DNA of 64,000 nt from Fibrella arboris (lineage in GTDB: Bacteria > Bacteroidota > Bacteroidia > Cytophagales > Spirosomataceae). Positions 43,503 through 50,582 of the stretch are shown here, one piece after another. The DNA lies in NCBI RefSeq assembly GCF_041321095.1, contig NZ_JBGGWE010000003.1, positions 310,001 to 374,000 of the forward strand, read 5' to 3'. The first letter of the stretch is position 1. Every line of letters begins with the position of its first letter. The notes under the pieces were generated by a model, which saw only the letters and a program-made list of their open reading frames with translations, was not told where the DNA came from and ran no database searches. Made by a program: the position numbers and the translations under genes.

Positions 43503-44159
43503 ATGAAAAAGATACTATTTGCCATTCTAATCATGATGGCCGTAACCGCCGAACTACTGGCCGGTTCGCCTACCTGGAATATTGGGTACGTCATTCTACC
43601 CGATGGACACAAGCTGGAGGGACAGCTCAGTTACAACTGGAAAGTTGAGGTCGTACAGGTACGTATGGACAATGGGCTGATGAAGGCTTACTCGGCCGGC
43701 CATATTGATTCGTTTGCCTTTTACGATGCCAATCAGCGGCTGGTTCGCAAATTCAGTTCAGTTGATCTATCCGACGCAGAAGAGGGGGTTCGGCCTGTAT
43801 TTATGGAAGAGGTAGCGTCAGGGCCTTTAACCGTATACCGGCGGCTTCGTCACACGCACGAGTTCATCAAAATTTTGCGTCCGTCGGTCTATAGCGATGA
43901 CACGGAATTGCTGAAAGACATCGACAACTTCACCTATCTGGTTATCGATCAGGAAGGGCAGGTCTTCAATATGGCCCTGTTCAACCTGGATCTCTGGCCG
44001 CGCATGGTCACGTATCATGGCCAGCTTTCTGACTATATCAAGCTTCGCGACGTAGACCCGGCCACAACACTGGCCCGGCTACTGATCATCAACCAGTACA
44101 ACTTCTTAAGCGCTGGTGTTGACTCGAAACCGCAGCCCAGAACAGCACAGAGCGATTAA
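43503..44159 (+). CDS. Exported hypothetical protein
   Basis: 218 residues with a signal peptide (MKKILFAILIMMAVTAELLAG). The mature part starts WNIGYVILPDGHKLEGQLSYNW, a pattern of beta strands seen in many uncharacterised Cytophagales periplasmic proteins. No catalytic or metal motif is visible. It stands alone, and the next gene downstream is convergent. Confidence 0.7.
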   Translation: MKKILFAILIMMAVTAELLAGSPTWNIGYVILPDGHKLEGQLSYNWKVEVVQVRMDNGLMKAYSAGHIDSFAFYDANQRLVRKFSSVDLSDAEEGVRPVFMEEVASGPLTVYRRLRHTHEFIKILRPSVYSDDTELLKDIDNFTYLVIDQEGQVFNMALFNLDLWPRMVTYHGQLSDYIKLRDVDPATTLARLLIINQYNFLSAGVDSKPQPRTAQSD

Positions 44160-44181
44160 ATTTGACGGCTAACCTAACTGC

Positions 44182-44370
44182 TCAGGTAGCTTCATCTTCT
44201 GGCGGAGGCGGGTCGGTTGTTTTCCAGGTACGTCTCCGTTTCTTCAACGCCTCGTTGAGCAGGTACTCGATCTGCCCGTTCACGCTGCGGAACTCGTCCT
44301 GCGCCCAACGCTCCAGTTCAACCAGCATCTCTGGATTCAGCCGTAAGAGAAAGCCTTTTTTTTCAGACAT
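44182..44370 (-). CDS. Arc-like ribbon-helix-helix protein
   Basis: 62 residues from the ATG at 44370; the longer frame to 44436 lies in a hairpin and is rejected. GFLLRLNPEMLVELERWAQDEFRSVNGQIEYLLNEALKKR is the beta strand and two helices of an Arc/MetJ-type DNA-binding dimer. It follows the SPFH gene on the same strand after a 75-base gap containing a nested hairpin, so the two are probably one operon. I recall SPFH-Arc pairs in other bacteria, but that needs checking. It may regulate the operon itself. Confidence 0.8.
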   Translation of the reverse strand: MSEKKGFLLRLNPEMLVELERWAQDEFRSVNGQIEYLLNEALKKRRRTWKTTDPPPPEDEAT

Positions 44371-44378
44371 AAACAAGG

Positions 44379-44443
44379 GCTCAGGGCATGGGGCGTTGCT
44401 CAGGAACGGATTCCGTTCACTGGCCGTGCCCCACACCCTGAGC
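44379..44443. terminator. Nested hairpin between SPFH and Arc genes
   Basis: Outer arms 44379-44394 and 44428-44443 (16 bases, two mismatches) enclose a second perfect stem GAACGG/CCGTTC at about 44404-44418. It lies between two co-directional genes and could attenuate or terminate transcription of the Arc gene. No U run is clear. Confidence 0.5.
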
Positions 44444-44445
44444 GG

Positions 44446-45309
44446 TTAGTAAATTGATCCGGCATTGACGACGGGGCTAACGTTTTTCTCGCCACAGAGC
44501 ACGACCAGCAAGTTGCTGACCATGGCCGCCTTACGTTCCTCGTCGAGATGAACGACGTTCTTCTCCGCTAACCGGGCCAGGGCCATTTCAACCATACCCA
44601 CGGCTCCATCCACAATCTGTCGGCGGGCAGCTACCACCGCTGAGGCCTGCTGCCGCTGTAACATGGCTCCGGCAATTTCGGGCGAATAGGCCAGATGACT
44701 GATTCGGGCTTCGATGATGGTGACACCAGCCCGCGACAGCCGCTCATTCAGTTCGACTTCCAGCACATCATTGATGTGGCCGGTACTATCGCGCAACGTT
44801 ACTTCGCCATCTTCGGCGTTGTCGTAAGTGTGCGAGTTAGCCAGGTGCCGAACCGCCGCCTCCGACTGTATCTGGACGAATAACGTGTAATCGTCGACCG
44901 AAAACAGGGCCTTGGCGGTATCGGATACCTGCCACACCACCACCGCAGCAATGTCGATCGGATTGCCCATTTTGTCATTCACCTTCAGGGTCTGGCCATT
45001 CAGGTTCCGGGCGCGGAGGCTGATCTTCTTTTTGCTATAAAACGGATTCACCCACCGCAGTCCGTTCTGTTTCATCGTGCCTGTGTAGTCACCGAAGAAC
45101 GTGGTCACTACGGCTTCGTTCGGGTTCACCACCGACAGGCCAGTGAGTGTAATGATACTCGCGATGAATACCAGTCCGGCCAGCCCGCCAAACCAGCCAT
45201 TTGCCATTGCAATGGCAGCAATGAATAGGCCCACACTGCCCAGTAGCCCCACAAGCCCAATCACTAAGGCCAGATAGCCTGAAATAGAGGTAAGATTTTT
45301 CTCGTTCAT
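44446..45309 (-). CDS. SPFH domain membrane protein
   Basis: 287 residues from the ATG at 45309. Two N-terminal hydrophobic segments (about 10-32 and 35-55) are followed by a band-7/SPFH domain (GLSVVNPNEAVVTTFFGDYTGT...GLRWVNPFY) and a helical region with ERLSRAGVTIIEARISHLAYSPEIAGAMLQRQQASAVVAARR. SPFH proteins form oligomeric membrane microdomains and often scaffold proteases. The Arc-like gene is downstream. A weak terminator-type hairpin lies between mazG and this gene. Confidence 0.88.
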   Translation of the reverse strand: MNEKNLTSISGYLALVIGLVGLLGSVGLFIAAIAMANGWFGGLAGLVFIASIITLTGLSVVNPNEAVVTTFFGDYTGTMKQNGLRWVNPFYSKKKISLRARNLNGQTLKVNDKMGNPIDIAAVVVWQVSDTAKALFSVDDYTLFVQIQSEAAVRHLANSHTYDNAEDGEVTLRDSTGHINDVLEVELNERLSRAGVTIIEARISHLAYSPEIAGAMLQRQQASAVVAARRQIVDGAVGMVEMALARLAEKNVVHLDEERKAAMVSNLLVVLCGEKNVSPVVNAGSIY

Positions 45310-45362
45310 GTGTTCAGAGAGTGCTATCGTTTTACTATCACAATAGTAGCTGTCATCACAGA

Positions 45363-45394
45363 ACAACCCACTGATTTATAGACCAGCGGGTTGT
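45363..45394 (-). terminator. Hairpin after mazG
   Basis: Arms ACAACCCACTG (45363-45373) and CAGCGGGTTGT (45384-45394), 11 bases with one G-U pair. It lies 65 bases after the mazG stop and 54 before the SPFH start. Its U-rich side is on the plus strand, so efficiency on the minus strand is uncertain. Confidence 0.5.
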
Positions 45395-45458
45395 TTTATT
45401 GGTAAGCGGCAAGTCTTGTCAGCTGAACGTATCAGCCCGATAACGTACCTGGTCGCTC

Positions 45459-46283
45459 TTAGCCGTTTGCTTTGGCTTCGTTCCAGTACACATCCATTTC
45501 GGCGAGCGTCATTTCGTGAAGGGCCTGCCCGTTGGCACGGGCGCGATCTTCGAGGTACTGAAAGCGTTTGATGAATTTTTTGTTGGTTCGTTCAAGCGCC
45601 GTTTCGGGGTTGATATCAATAAAGCGGGCGTAGTTGACCAGTGAAAAGAGTACATCGCCAAACTCCCCCTCGGCCCGCTGCACATCGATAGCCTCCCCGT
45701 TGTCGGCGTTGAATTCGGCCTTGAACTCCTGCATCTCTTCCTCAACCTTCTCCCAAACCTGCTGTTTCTCGTCCCAGTCGAACCCGGCGCCACGCGCTTT
45801 TTCCTGGATTCGCATAGCCTTCACCAGCGCAGGTAACGATTTGGGCACTCCGCCCAGCACCGATTTGTTGCCTTCTTTCAGTTTCAACTGCTCCCAGTTG
45901 GCTTTCACCTGTGCTTCTGTTTCGGCCACCACATCACCATAAATATGGGGGTGTCTACTCACCAGCTTATCGCAGATACCATGCAGCACGTCGGCTACGT
46001 CGAAGCGGGTTGGGTCTTCTTCCGGGGCTTCCGATCCGATTTTGCTGTAGAATACCATGTGGAGCATCAGGTCACCGATCTCCTTTTTGATTTCAGTACG
46101 GTCGCCTTCCAGGATAGCGTCGGAGAGTTCGTAGGTTTCTTCGATAGTCAGATGGCGAAGGGTGTCCATCGTCTGTTTGCGGTCCCAGGGGCACTGTTCG
46201 CGCAATTCATCCATGATCGTCAGCAGGCGGTCGAAAGCCATCAGTTGCTGTTGACGGCGTGGGGGCAGTTGGTCAAACGTCAT
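45459..46283 (-). CDS. mazG: Nucleoside triphosphate pyrophosphohydrolase MazG
   Basis: 274 residues with two MazG domains. The first has CPWDRKQTMDTLRHLTIEETYELSDAI and EIGDLMLHMVFYSKI, with the Glu/Asp cluster that binds magnesium; the second has AEGEFGDVLFSLVNYARF. It hydrolyses NTPs to NMPs and pyrophosphate, clearing non-canonical nucleotides and affecting (p)ppGpp levels in E. coli. The whole 292-base gap to the divergent MFS gene is low-complexity repeat, starting two bases from its ATG. Confidence 0.95.
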   Translation of the reverse strand: MTFDQLPPRRQQQLMAFDRLLTIMDELREQCPWDRKQTMDTLRHLTIEETYELSDAILEGDRTEIKKEIGDLMLHMVFYSKIGSEAPEEDPTRFDVADVLHGICDKLVSRHPHIYGDVVAETEAQVKANWEQLKLKEGNKSVLGGVPKSLPALVKAMRIQEKARGAGFDWDEKQQVWEKVEEEMQEFKAEFNADNGEAIDVQRAEGEFGDVLFSLVNYARFIDINPETALERTNKKFIKRFQYLEDRARANGQALHEMTLAEMDVYWNEAKANG

Positions 46284-46284
46284 G

Positions 46285-46575
46285 ACGTAAAGATAAGGGG
46301 AGGAAGGGAGGAAAGGGAGGAAGGGGAGGAAAGGAGGAAAGGAGGAAGGGAGGAGGGAGGAAAGGGAATAGAGGAAATCATTGATTACGCTTGTAAATTT
46401 ACCTTTTTACTACTTTGCACTCCCTTTCCTCCCATTCTCCCTTTCCTCCATTCCTCCCTTTCCTCCTTCCTCCCTTTCCTCCATTCCTCCTTCCTCCATT
46501 CCTCCATTCCTCCCTTCCTCCTTTCCTCCATTCCTCCCTTTCCTCCCTTTCCTCCCTTTCCTCCCTTCCCTCCCC
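46285..46575. repeat. (GGAGGAAA)n / (TTTCCTCC)n mirror inverted repeat
   Basis: About 46293-46373 is nearly pure purine on the plus strand (GGAGGAAAG-type units); 46374-46415 is a unique AT-rich core; about 46416-46573 is pyrimidine-rich (TCCCTTTCCTCC units with occasional A). Right arm about twice the left. It occupies the full divergent promoter region of mazG and the MFS gene, and both start codons abut it. Long polypurine tracts can form triplex DNA and change length by slippage. Confidence 0.92.
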
Positions 46576-47799
46576 ATGCCCGCCCGGCTTCCACTAACGA
46601 CTATTTTCTTTACCGTTTTTCTCGATGTGGTCGGCGTTGGCATTGCCACACCCACCATCACCCCCCTGTTGCTGCGGGCTGACTCAGGTTTTTTGCCAGG
46701 TACGTACACGATCGATGAGCGGACTATTCTGCTGGGTTATCTGCTGGCGTCGTTTTCCATTGCCGGTTTTTTCGGTGGCCCTCTGTTGGGTGCTCTCTCC
46801 GACCGGTACGGCCGCAAACCGATCCTGCTGTTCTCTTTGCTGTTGACGCTGTCTGGCTATCTGATTTTTGCGTTGGGTATTCAGACAGGGAGCCTGCCAC
46901 TTCTCTTCCTAAGCCGAATGGTGTATGGCATTGGCGGCGGAAACATCGCCATTATCCAGTCGGCCATTGCCGATGTGAGTGATGCAGCCTCGCGCACCAA
47001 AAACTACGGGCTGCTTGGCGTGGCGTTTGGGCTTGGTTTCATTATCGGTCCCACGCTTGGCGGCGAATTGTCGAATCCAGAAACGGTAGCCTGGTTCACC
47101 TTCGCCACGCCCTTTTACGCAGCCGCGCTGCTGGCGGTCCTGAACATTGTCATGGTTGTGCTGGTCTTTCGCGAAACGCTGGCAGCGCCTGTTCGACGAC
47201 CTATCACACCACTGACTGGCTTCCGCAATCTGGCCGAGGCGTTCACCAGTCGGCGGATGCGTATTCTGTTTGCCGGGGTCTTTTTTTACACACTAGGCTT
47301 CAGCTTCTATACCCAGTTCTTTTCGGTCTACCTGCTCAAACGATTCAATTACGATCAGGTACAGATTGGCCGATATTTTGGTTTTGTTGGCCTGTGCATT
47401 GTCATCATGCAGGGATTGGTTGTGCGTCGCTTGTCGAACACCTATTCGCCACAGCAAATTTTGCGGGGTAGTGTTATTGGTCTGGCAGTGGTGCTGTGGT
47501 GTTTTTTACTGCCTCAACAGTCATGGCAGATCTTTTTAGTTGCCCCGCTCATGGCCTTTTTTCAAGGGCTCACCTCACCCAACGCCACCGCCCTGGTCTC
47601 GACCAGCGCTCGAGCCGATGAGCAGGGAAAGATCATGGGGATTAATCAGTCGGTGCTGTCGGCTGCTTTTGCTACGCCACCCATTATTGCGGGCTATATC
47701 GAGACAATCAACCTCAGCTTGCCACTCTTCATGGCCGGCCTGATGGCGCTGTTCGGCTGGTTCTTTTTTGTCTGGTTTATCCGGCAGGAGTCCGTTTAA
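46576..47799 (+). CDS. MFS transporter (TCR/Tet-like)
   Basis: 407 residues from the ATG at 46576 (MPARLPLTTIFFTVFLDVVGVGIATP). About 12 transmembrane helices. The motif between helices 2 and 3, GPLLGALSDRYGRKPILLFSLL, is the MFS motif A, and GIGGGNIAIIQSAIADVSD is a Tet-type helix 5 region. It is a drug/H+ antiporter by similarity. A longer frame beginning at 46381 would add 65 Pro/Ser/Phe-rich residues translated from the repeat and is rejected. Confidence 0.93.
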   Translation: MPARLPLTTIFFTVFLDVVGVGIATPTITPLLLRADSGFLPGTYTIDERTILLGYLLASFSIAGFFGGPLLGALSDRYGRKPILLFSLLLTLSGYLIFALGIQTGSLPLLFLSRMVYGIGGGNIAIIQSAIADVSDAASRTKNYGLLGVAFGLGFIIGPTLGGELSNPETVAWFTFATPFYAAALLAVLNIVMVVLVFRETLAAPVRRPITPLTGFRNLAEAFTSRRMRILFAGVFFYTLGFSFYTQFFSVYLLKRFNYDQVQIGRYFGFVGLCIVIMQGLVVRRLSNTYSPQQILRGSVIGLAVVLWCFLLPQQSWQIFLVAPLMAFFQGLTSPNATALVSTSARADEQGKIMGINQSVLSAAFATPPIIAGYIETINLSLPLFMAGLMALFGWFFFVWFIRQESV

Positions 47800-48138
47800 C
47801 GATTGGCTGCCAGCTGGTAGGCATGAATAGAAACGCGCTGGCGAAAGGCCTACTAGTACTTGGCCACTGGGCAGTGCTGACGCCTCTGCTCCGCTTCTTT
47901 CTGGAAATGACAGACTTATATACTAAATCGAACGAGTAAGCAGGAATAACCCCTAAACCCGATAGACTATTACATAACTAGCTGACTATCATTTTTTTAT
48001 ATTTTTCTTGCAGATGTATTTTTTGTGTATAACCTTTGCGCACTGACGGCCCGTCCAGGTACGTTAGCCGAATATGATAGAGCCAGCCTGCCAACTGGCT
48101 TATTTATTCACTACATTAATCTATCAACTCTGTAGATT
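47800..48138. other. Intergenic gap with AT-rich promoter-like tract
   Basis: 339 bases between the MFS and ACT genes. No ORF or RNA gene seen. An AT-rich tract (47985-48035) ends in TATAACCTTTG (48028-48038), similar to a Bacteroidota -7 box with one extra base. A CAGGTACGTT motif follows at 48057, and AGCCAG/CTGGCT forms a small hairpin near 48082-48100. Confidence 0.45.
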
Positions 48139-48139
48139 A
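48117..48139 (+). promoter_or_regulatory. Small AU-rich hairpin reaching the start codon
   Basis: TAATCTA (48117-48123) and TAGATTA (48133-48139) pair across a nine-base loop; the last base is the A of the ATG of the ACT-domain gene. It could shield the start site in a temperature-sensitive way, but seven AU-rich pairs are weak. Confidence 0.3.
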
Positions 48140-48402
48140 TGAATACTAATTATCAGCCCCCATCCTATCAGCAATCTGTATACCGGATCATAGGCTTCGA
48201 CCGGCTCAATTTCGTCAGCGACGTGGCCAACGCCATTCCGCAGGATGAGCATTGCCGGATCACGGGCTTATCGTTTGAGGGGGATGGTATTCGGGTGAAC
48301 GGCTACCTGACCGTACAGGCTGACGATATGGCTCAATGGTCGCTTATCGATTATCAGTTGCGGGCCATCAAAGGCTTGGTCAGTGTACAACAAACCAACT
48401 AA
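48139..48402 (+). CDS. Stand-alone ACT domain protein (RelA/SpoT C-terminal type)
   Basis: 87 residues: a single ACT domain with IIGFDRLNFVSDVANAIPQDEHCRITGLSFEGDGIRVNGYLTV and QLRAIKGLVSVQQTN. The FDRLNFVSDVANAI stretch parallels the GxDRxGLLxDI start of the regulatory ACT domain at the C-terminus of Rel enzymes. ACT domains bind amino acids or mediate contacts. It may regulate an unlinked partner. The DUF1684 gene starts five bases after its stop codon, so they form an operon. Confidence 0.7.
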   Translation: MNTNYQPPSYQQSVYRIIGFDRLNFVSDVANAIPQDEHCRITGLSFEGDGIRVNGYLTVQADDMAQWSLIDYQLRAIKGLVSVQQTN

Positions 48403-48406
48403 TACA

Positions 48407-49336
48407 ATGGACGAATTACAACAGGAAACAGGCCCGACAAGTCCCTACGCCAAAACGTTTTTCTGGATTTGGGGCCTTGCGCTGCTCGCCCTCGCTGGCT
48501 TCCGGGCCGATAATCCATCGTACCGCGATCAGCTCAACGAGTGGCACCGTAAACGGATCGAATCGTTGAAAAACGAAAATGGCTGGCTGAATCTGGCCGG
48601 TTTACTCTGGCTGAAAGAAGGAATCAATCGGGCGGGTGCCGACCCCGGCAATGAACTCACGTTCCCCAGCGGAAAGGCGCCCGAGCAGCTGGGTACGTTC
48701 CAGCTAGCGAACGGATCCGTGCAGTTTGACCCGGCACCGGGCGCTGTAGTCCAAGCCGATGGCCAGCCCGTTTTAGACAGGAAAACCGTTTTTTCGGCAA
48801 CTTTGGCCAAACCCGTTACGCTATCGCACGGCTCGCTCCGCTGGTTCGTCATTAAACGGGGCAATCGGTACGCGCTTCGTTTACGGGATCTCGACAGCCC
48901 CTCACTGACGGCCTTTAAAGGCATCGATCGGTTTCCTGTCGATGAAGCCTTTCGGGTAAAGGCACAGCTCGAACAACCGGCATCGGTCCGTACCATTCCA
49001 ATCCTGGACGTGACCGGGCAAACGGCCCAGCAGCCGCTCGCAGGTACGTTGGTATTCGACCTGAATGGACAAACACACCGACTCGATGCGATAGGCGAGG
49101 GCGACAAACTTTTCATTCTCTTCGGCGACCAGACCAACACCCACGACACCTACGGATCGGGCCGATTTTTATATGTCGACAAGCCAGGAGCCGATGGGCA
49201 AACGGTAATCGATTTCAACCAGAGCATCAACCCGCCCTGCGCTTTTACGCCTTATGCCACCTGTCCGATTCCACCAAAGCAAAACCGGCTGGCGCTGGCT
49301 ATCCGGGCGGGCGAAAAACGCTACGGCGACCACTGA
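48407..49336 (+). CDS. DUF1684 family protein
   Basis: 309 residues from the ATG at 48407. A short N-terminus is followed by one membrane segment (FFWIWGLALLALAGF) that acts as an uncleaved anchor. The DUF1684 hallmarks are LNEWHRKRIESLKNENGWLNLAGLLWLKEG near the start and the strongly conserved NPPCAFTPYATCPIPPKQNRL at the end, with paired cysteines. Biochemical function is unknown. The gene follows the ACT gene and precedes the PhyH gene by 36 bases. Confidence 0.88.
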   Translation: MDELQQETGPTSPYAKTFFWIWGLALLALAGFRADNPSYRDQLNEWHRKRIESLKNENGWLNLAGLLWLKEGINRAGADPGNELTFPSGKAPEQLGTFQLANGSVQFDPAPGAVVQADGQPVLDRKTVFSATLAKPVTLSHGSLRWFVIKRGNRYALRLRDLDSPSLTAFKGIDRFPVDEAFRVKAQLEQPASVRTIPILDVTGQTAQQPLAGTLVFDLNGQTHRLDAIGEGDKLFILFGDQTNTHDTYGSGRFLYVDKPGADGQTVIDFNQSINPPCAFTPYATCPIPPKQNRLALAIRAGEKRYGDH

Positions 49337-49372
49337 TTCATCACAAACGGACTCACCTTATCTGACAACAAC

Positions 49373-50188
49373 ATGCTAAACACAACAAACGCAACTCCCC
49401 GCCTTACTCAGTTCTTAACCGCTGACCAACTCGCCTTCTTCAACCGGAACGGCTTCATTCATATCAAACACTTCGTTGACAAACCGACTGTTGATTTATT
49501 TCTTTCTGAAATTCAATGGATCGAATCGCAGTGGCTGGCCGAGGGCGTAGAGAAAGTAAACGGAACACCGCTCAAGTTCGGTTACAATGAACATGGCCAG
49601 CGAATCGTGCAACGGTTTGCGTTCACCTCGATGTTCAGCCCGGTGCTACGTCAGTTCCTGAAAGACGAACGCCTCCAGGGGCTGACCCAGTTGTTAGCTC
49701 CGTACGACGGTCGTATCAGTCCGGAAGAGAAAGATGGGCTGGTGGTGAACCACTACGTCAGAACGCCGGAGAGCAATTTCTCGCGCATGGGCTGGCATAC
49801 CGATAGTCCGCGCGATCTATTCCTGGGGCAACGCATTCTGCCTATGCTGAATGTGGGCCTGCACCTCGACGATTGCCCGCAAAGCAATGGTGGTCTGCGT
49901 GTGCTGCCCGGCACCCATCGGCAACATACGCTGATGACACTGTTCCGGAAAAAACAGTTTATCGACCATCGCCCCGACCGCCGCGAGGTGGGCTTCGACA
50001 TCGAAGCAGGTGACCTGACCATTCACAACGGTAATCTCTGGCACCGCGTTGAGCAATCACCAAATTTCGGGGCGGCCAGTCGGCGGCGGGTGATGTACAT
50101 TCCGATCATCACCGGCGATTTCAAACCGAAAGATGCCAGCAGCAAAACGCCCTTTTACCACCGTTTTGCCAAACGTATTCAGGATTAA
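49373..50188 (+). CDS. Phytanoyl-CoA dioxygenase family protein
   Basis: 271 residues, Fe(II)/2-oxoglutarate oxygenase of the PhyH family. The iron triad is His142 and Asp144 (GWHTDSPRD) with His224 (NLWHRV), and an Arg in SRRRVMY binds 2-oxoglutarate. Bacterial PhyH proteins hydroxylate small molecules, including ectoine and phosphonates. No clue to the substrate in the neighbours. A 394-base gap with a large inverted repeat follows before susC. Confidence 0.9.
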   Translation: MLNTTNATPRLTQFLTADQLAFFNRNGFIHIKHFVDKPTVDLFLSEIQWIESQWLAEGVEKVNGTPLKFGYNEHGQRIVQRFAFTSMFSPVLRQFLKDERLQGLTQLLAPYDGRISPEEKDGLVVNHYVRTPESNFSRMGWHTDSPRDLFLGQRILPMLNVGLHLDDCPQSNGGLRVLPGTHRQHTLMTLFRKKQFIDHRPDRREVGFDIEAGDLTIHNGNLWHRVEQSPNFGAASRRRVMYIPIITGDFKPKDASSKTPFYHRFAKRIQD

Positions 50189-50582
50189 CTCTGAAAATGA
50201 GCGGTTTACTCCTTCCGTTGTCGCTCGCCTGTGGCGAGTGACACTTATCGACAGGGCCGCTGGCCCGGTGGTAGCCAATAAACGGATATGTAGTTAACCT
50301 TGGTAAACGGTAACCTCCGGGCCGGAGTGGTGCGCCGTTGCGACCCTACCGATACAGGTCACTCGCCACAGGCAAGCGACAACGAGAAGAGCGAAGTAAT
50401 ACACTGGAACAAATAATCAACGAAAAACAACACCCTTTTTTCTAACGCACAATACGCATACCATGGTCAGCCTGGCGGCAACTGAGTTGACCATAAATAA
50501 AAAAGCCGAAACGGCGGCAACCGTTCCGGCTGGTACAAACAAGGTCCGGCAAGACCTCATCTTTCACGTAACCACTACAATA
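50189..50582. repeat. Large inverted repeat in the SusC promoter gap
   Basis: Arms 50219-50243 and 50358-50382 (TTGTCGCTCGCCTGTGGCGAGTGAC and its complement, one mismatch) enclose about 114 bases holding smaller GGGCC/GGCCC and GGTAAC/GTTAACC-type stems. The rest of the gap up to the susC start is A-rich. It could form an extended RNA or DNA structure upstream of the operon. Confidence 0.75.

Noticed and set aside
46381..46575. In-frame Pro/Ser/Phe-rich N-terminal extension of the MFS protein
   Set aside because: It is a translation of the TTTCCTCC repeat; the normal first helix begins at the ATG at 46576.
46293..46700. Minus-strand open frame coding Gly/Lys/Glu repeats through the tract
   Set aside because: Low-complexity translation of the purine tract with no family resemblance, overlapping the MFS gene.
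50463..50582. 40-residue N-terminal extension of the SusC-like protein
   Set aside because: The signal peptide starts at the ATG at 50583; the extension is polar and not typical, although not impossible.
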